NCBI GenBank assembly: GCA_937936215.1
Contig: CALGWX010000085.1
Span: 1-8,203 of the forward strand
DNA length: 8,203 nt
Reading direction: 5' to 3'
DNA from: an uncultured Burkholderiaceae bacterium
GTDB taxonomy: Bacteria; Pseudomonadota; Gammaproteobacteria; Burkholderiales; Burkholderiaceae_F
The notes beneath the pieces were generated by a model that saw only the letters and a list, made by a program, of their open reading frames with translations, was not told where the DNA came from and made no database searches. Position 1 is the first letter of the stretch; every line of letters starts with the position of its first letter. This document shows, in pieces, positions 6,427-8,203 of the stretch. The translations under genes were made by a program, and so were the position numbers.

Positions 6427-6444
6427 ACTGGCCGTGCCGGCGGC

Positions 6445-7761
6445 TCAACGCTCCTTGATCGGCTTGACGTCGCGCTTGACGCTGCCGACGTAAAGCTGCC
6501 GCGGCCGCCCGATCTTGTATTCCGGGTCGGCGATCATCTCGTTGAGCTGCGCGATCCAGCCGACGGTACGCGCCAGCGCGAAGATCGCCGTGAACAGCGG
6601 CACCGGGATGCCGATCGCCTTCTGCACGATGCCCGAGTAGTAGTCGACGTTCGGGTACAGCTTGCGGCTGACGAAGTATTCGTCCTCCAGCGCGATCCTC
6701 TCCAGCGCCATCGCCAGCTTGAACAGCGGGTCGTCGCCCAGCCCCAGTTCGCCGAGCACCTCGTGGCAGGTCTCGCGCATCAGTTTGGCGCGCGGGTCGT
6801 AGTTCTTGTAGACGCGGTGGCCGAAGCCCATCAGCTTGACGTTGCTGTTCTTGTCCTTGACCTGGGCGATGAACTCGCCGATCTTGGCCACGCCGCCCTG
6901 CTTCTGGATGTCGTACAGCATGTTCAGGCACGCCTCGTTGGCGCCACCGTGCGCCGGCCCCCACAGGCAGGCCACGCCCGCGGCGATGGCGGCGAACGGG
7001 TTGGTGCCGGAGGAGGCGCACAGCCGCACGGTGGAGGTCGACGCGTTCTGCTCGTGGTCGGCATGCAGCGTGAAGATGCGGTCGAGCGCGCGCACCAGCA
7101 CCTCGTTGGGCTTGTAGTCCTCGCAGGGCGTGGCGAACATCATCCGCATGAAGTTGGCCGCGTAGGACAGGTCGTTGCGCGGATACATGTACGGCTGGCC
7201 GATGCTGTACTTGTAGGCCATCGCCACCAGGGTCGGCAGCTTGGCGATCAGGCGGATCGCCGACACCTCGCGCTGCCACGGGTCATGCAGGTTGATCGAG
7301 TCCGGGTAGAAGGCGGACAGCGCGCCGACCAGGCCGGTGAGCACCGCCATCGGGTGCGCGTCGCGACGGAAGCCGCGCAGGAAGAACTGCATCTGCTCGT
7401 TGACCATCGTGTGCTTGGTCACCCGCGACACGAACTCGGCGCGCTGCTTTTCGTTGGGCAGGTCGCCGAACAGCAGCAGGTGGCAAACCTCCAGGTAGTC
7501 GCACTTGGTCGCGAGCTGCTCGATCGGGTAGCCGCGGTACAGCAGCTCGCCCTTGTCGCCGTCGATGTAGGTGATGGTCGAGTTGCACGAGGCAGTCGAC
7601 AGGAAGCCGGGGTCGTAGGTGAACTTGCCCGTCTTGGCATACAGCTGCCGGATGTCGATCACGTCCGGGCCGATCGTCCCCTTGTAGATCGGCAGCTCGA
7701 GCGCGGGGGTGCCGTCGGAGAACGACAGCGTTGCCTTGCCTTCAGCGGAGTTCAGTGCCAT
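6445..7761 (-). CDS. gltA: citrate synthase, type II (GltA)
   Basis: This enzyme condenses acetyl-CoA and oxaloacetate to citrate in the cytoplasm, the entry step of the TCA cycle (EC 2.3.3.16; older EC 4.1.3.7). The 438 residues fit the long, hexameric, usually NADH-sensitive type of Gram-negative bacteria. The N-terminal domain is E. coli-like (DVIDIRQLYAKTGKFTYDPG, then TASCNSTITYIDGDKGELLY). Catalytic residues are His271 in GPAHGGANE, His315 in GFGHRVYKNYDPRAK and Asp373 in NVDYYSG, equivalent to E. coli His264, His305 and Asp362. There is a small insertion (KQGG region, 287-290) relative to E. coli. The ATG is supported by GGAG (7767-7770) five bases upstream. It starts 39 bases after sdhE and is probably co-transcribed with it. 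A strong terminator follows the stop codon. NADH inhibition is a family property and not proven here. Confidence 0.98.
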   Translation of the reverse strand: MALNSAEGKATLSFSDGTPALELPIYKGTIGPDVIDIRQLYAKTGKFTYDPGFLSTASCNSTITYIDGDKGELLYRGYPIEQLATKCDYLEVCHLLLFGDLPNEKQRAEFVSRVTKHTMVNEQMQFFLRGFRRDAHPMAVLTGLVGALSAFYPDSINLHDPWQREVSAIRLIAKLPTLVAMAYKYSIGQPYMYPRNDLSYAANFMRMMFATPCEDYKPNEVLVRALDRIFTLHADHEQNASTSTVRLCASSGTNPFAAIAAGVACLWGPAHGGANEACLNMLYDIQKQGGVAKIGEFIAQVKDKNSNVKLMGFGHRVYKNYDPRAKLMRETCHEVLGELGLGDDPLFKLAMALERIALEDEYFVSRKLYPNVDYYSGIVQKAIGIPVPLFTAIFALARTVGWIAQLNEMIADPEYKIGRPRQLYVGSVKRDVKPIKER

Positions 7762-7800
7762 TTCAGCTCCAGTCGGAATGCCGGTGAGTACGGAGGAGTT

Positions 7801-8091
7801 TCAAGCCGCCCGAATCAGCCCGAGCAGGTCGCGCACATCGTCGGTGTCCAGTGGCGGCAGCGGCTCGCGCCGCCCCAGGAGGAGGTCGAGCAACTCGGCG
7901 TCGGGTAATTCCAGCAGCTTCAGCAGGGCCGCGTTCTGCGCTGCATCAAGTGTCCTGCCGAGGCGGTCAAGAAAGCGGCCGAGCAGCAGGTCGTTCTCCA
8001 GCATCCCGCGCCGGGCGCGCCAGCGCAGGCGGCGAAGTTCCACCGGCTCGGCCACGCCGACGCCAGGATCGGCAGCTGCACGGCTGGCCAC
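7801..8091 (-). CDS. sdhE: FAD assembly factor SdhE (succinate dehydrogenase flavinylation)
   Basis: SdhE is a small cytoplasmic protein that helps attach FAD covalently to the SdhA flavoprotein subunit. The 96 residues begin with a short variable leader and then show the family core LRRLRWRARRGMLENDLLLG. This contains the RGxxE signature (Arg28, Gly29, Glu32). The C-terminal half is the helical DUF339-type bundle rich in Leu and Asp (LLELPDAELLDLLLG). An in-frame TAG at 8110-8112 limits the start to the 8091 region, and the only usual start codon there is a GTG. Only a weak GGA (8100-8102) serves as a Shine-Dalgarno, so the exact N-terminus is less certain than the family. It lies 39 bases upstream of gltA in the same direction, the common Burkholderiales arrangement downstream of sdhCDAB. 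Older names are YgfY and CptB. Confidence 0.9.
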   Translation of the reverse strand: MASRAAADPGVGVAEPVELRRLRWRARRGMLENDLLLGRFLDRLGRTLDAAQNAALLKLLELPDAELLDLLLGRREPLPPLDTDDVRDLLGLIRAA

Positions 8092-8099
8092 GGTCTCAG

Positions 8100-8119
8100 T
8101 CCGGGAGATCTAGCCCGGA
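8100..8119 (-). repeat. inverted repeat overlapping the sdhE ribosome-binding region
   Basis: Arms TCCGGG (8100-8105) and CCCGGA (8114-8119) are perfect complements around an 8-base loop containing AGATCT. On the sdhE mRNA the downstream arm carries the only SD-like GGA, eight bases before the GTG, so folding could hide the ribosome binding site. It could also be the remains of a weak terminator, though there is no U-tract. Confidence 0.3.
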
Positions 8120-8203
8120 TATTCCACGAGGGACGCGGCAATTGCGCGCGCGGATGCGCGCGGCAGGTTGCGCGAGAGGGGCGCAGCAAAGGCTGGCGGG
8201 CCT
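8120..8203. other. right-edge sequence, no gene recognised
   Basis: I translated the minus strand here in all three frames, looking for the end of sdhB, the usual neighbour upstream of sdhE. None resembles its C-terminus. One frame runs open from the window edge to the TAG at 8110-8112 and ends SLVEYPG, but I cannot identify it. The stretch is probably spacer or leader, with a small chance that it is the end of an unknown gene. Confidence 0.4.

Noticed and set aside
4431..6458. Long plus-strand frame overlapping the oligomer hydrolase
   Set aside because: The translation is Arg-rich with no motifs and lacks a ribosome binding site. The hydrolase frame has a strong SD, a lipobox and catalytic motifs.
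6763..7908. Plus-strand frame antisense to gltA and sdhE
   Set aside because: It spans the complement of two well-identified genes and shows only the repetitive composition expected of an antisense frame.

Overview
The window is a very GC-rich chromosomal segment with strongly G/C-biased third codon positions. Its mix of genes suggests a betaproteobacterium, probably of the order Burkholderiales and perhaps near the Rubrivivax/Leptothrix/Methylibium group. These include a type II citrate synthase preceded by sdhE, an AceE-type homodimeric 2-oxoglutarate dehydrogenase E1, and a 3-hydroxybutyrate oligomer hydrolase of the Ralstonia type. The organism is inferred from gene content and protein resemblance only.

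Layout, left to right. sucA (2-oxoglutarate dehydrogenase E1) is on the minus strand at 21-2876; its operon partners sucB and lpd would lie beyond the left edge. A 420-base divergent spacer (2877-3296) separates it from two plus-strand genes. The first is a short ComB-family (2-phosphosulfolactate phosphatase-like) gene at 3297-3992. After a 253-base spacer comes a 700-residue predicted lipoprotein of the 3-hydroxybutyrate oligomer hydrolase family at 4246-6348. This second gene converges on gltA (citrate synthase, minus strand, 6445-7761), with one 13-bp-stem bidirectional terminator between them. sdhE (succinate dehydrogenase FAD assembly factor) lies 39 bases upstream of gltA in the same direction. 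The last 112 bases hold no recognisable gene, although sdhB would be the expected neighbour.

How the genes fit together. sdhE-gltA and sucA belong to the TCA-cycle block that Burkholderiales often keep as sdhCDAB-sdhE-gltA-sucAB-lpd. Here two oppositely oriented genes separate gltA from sucA. One of them breaks down storage-polymer oligomers to 3-hydroxybutyrate, which can reach the TCA cycle as acetyl-CoA, so the location is metabolically sensible. The ComB-like gene has no obvious pathway here.

The coding content is mostly ordinary. The more interesting signals are in the spacers: a perfect 9-1-9 dyad between the divergent genes, a GCTACRRTC core upstream of sucA and of both plus-strand genes, and paired hairpins in the presumed leaders of sucA and the hydrolase gene. 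I found no RNA genes, mobile elements, CRISPR arrays or clearly new multi-gene system.
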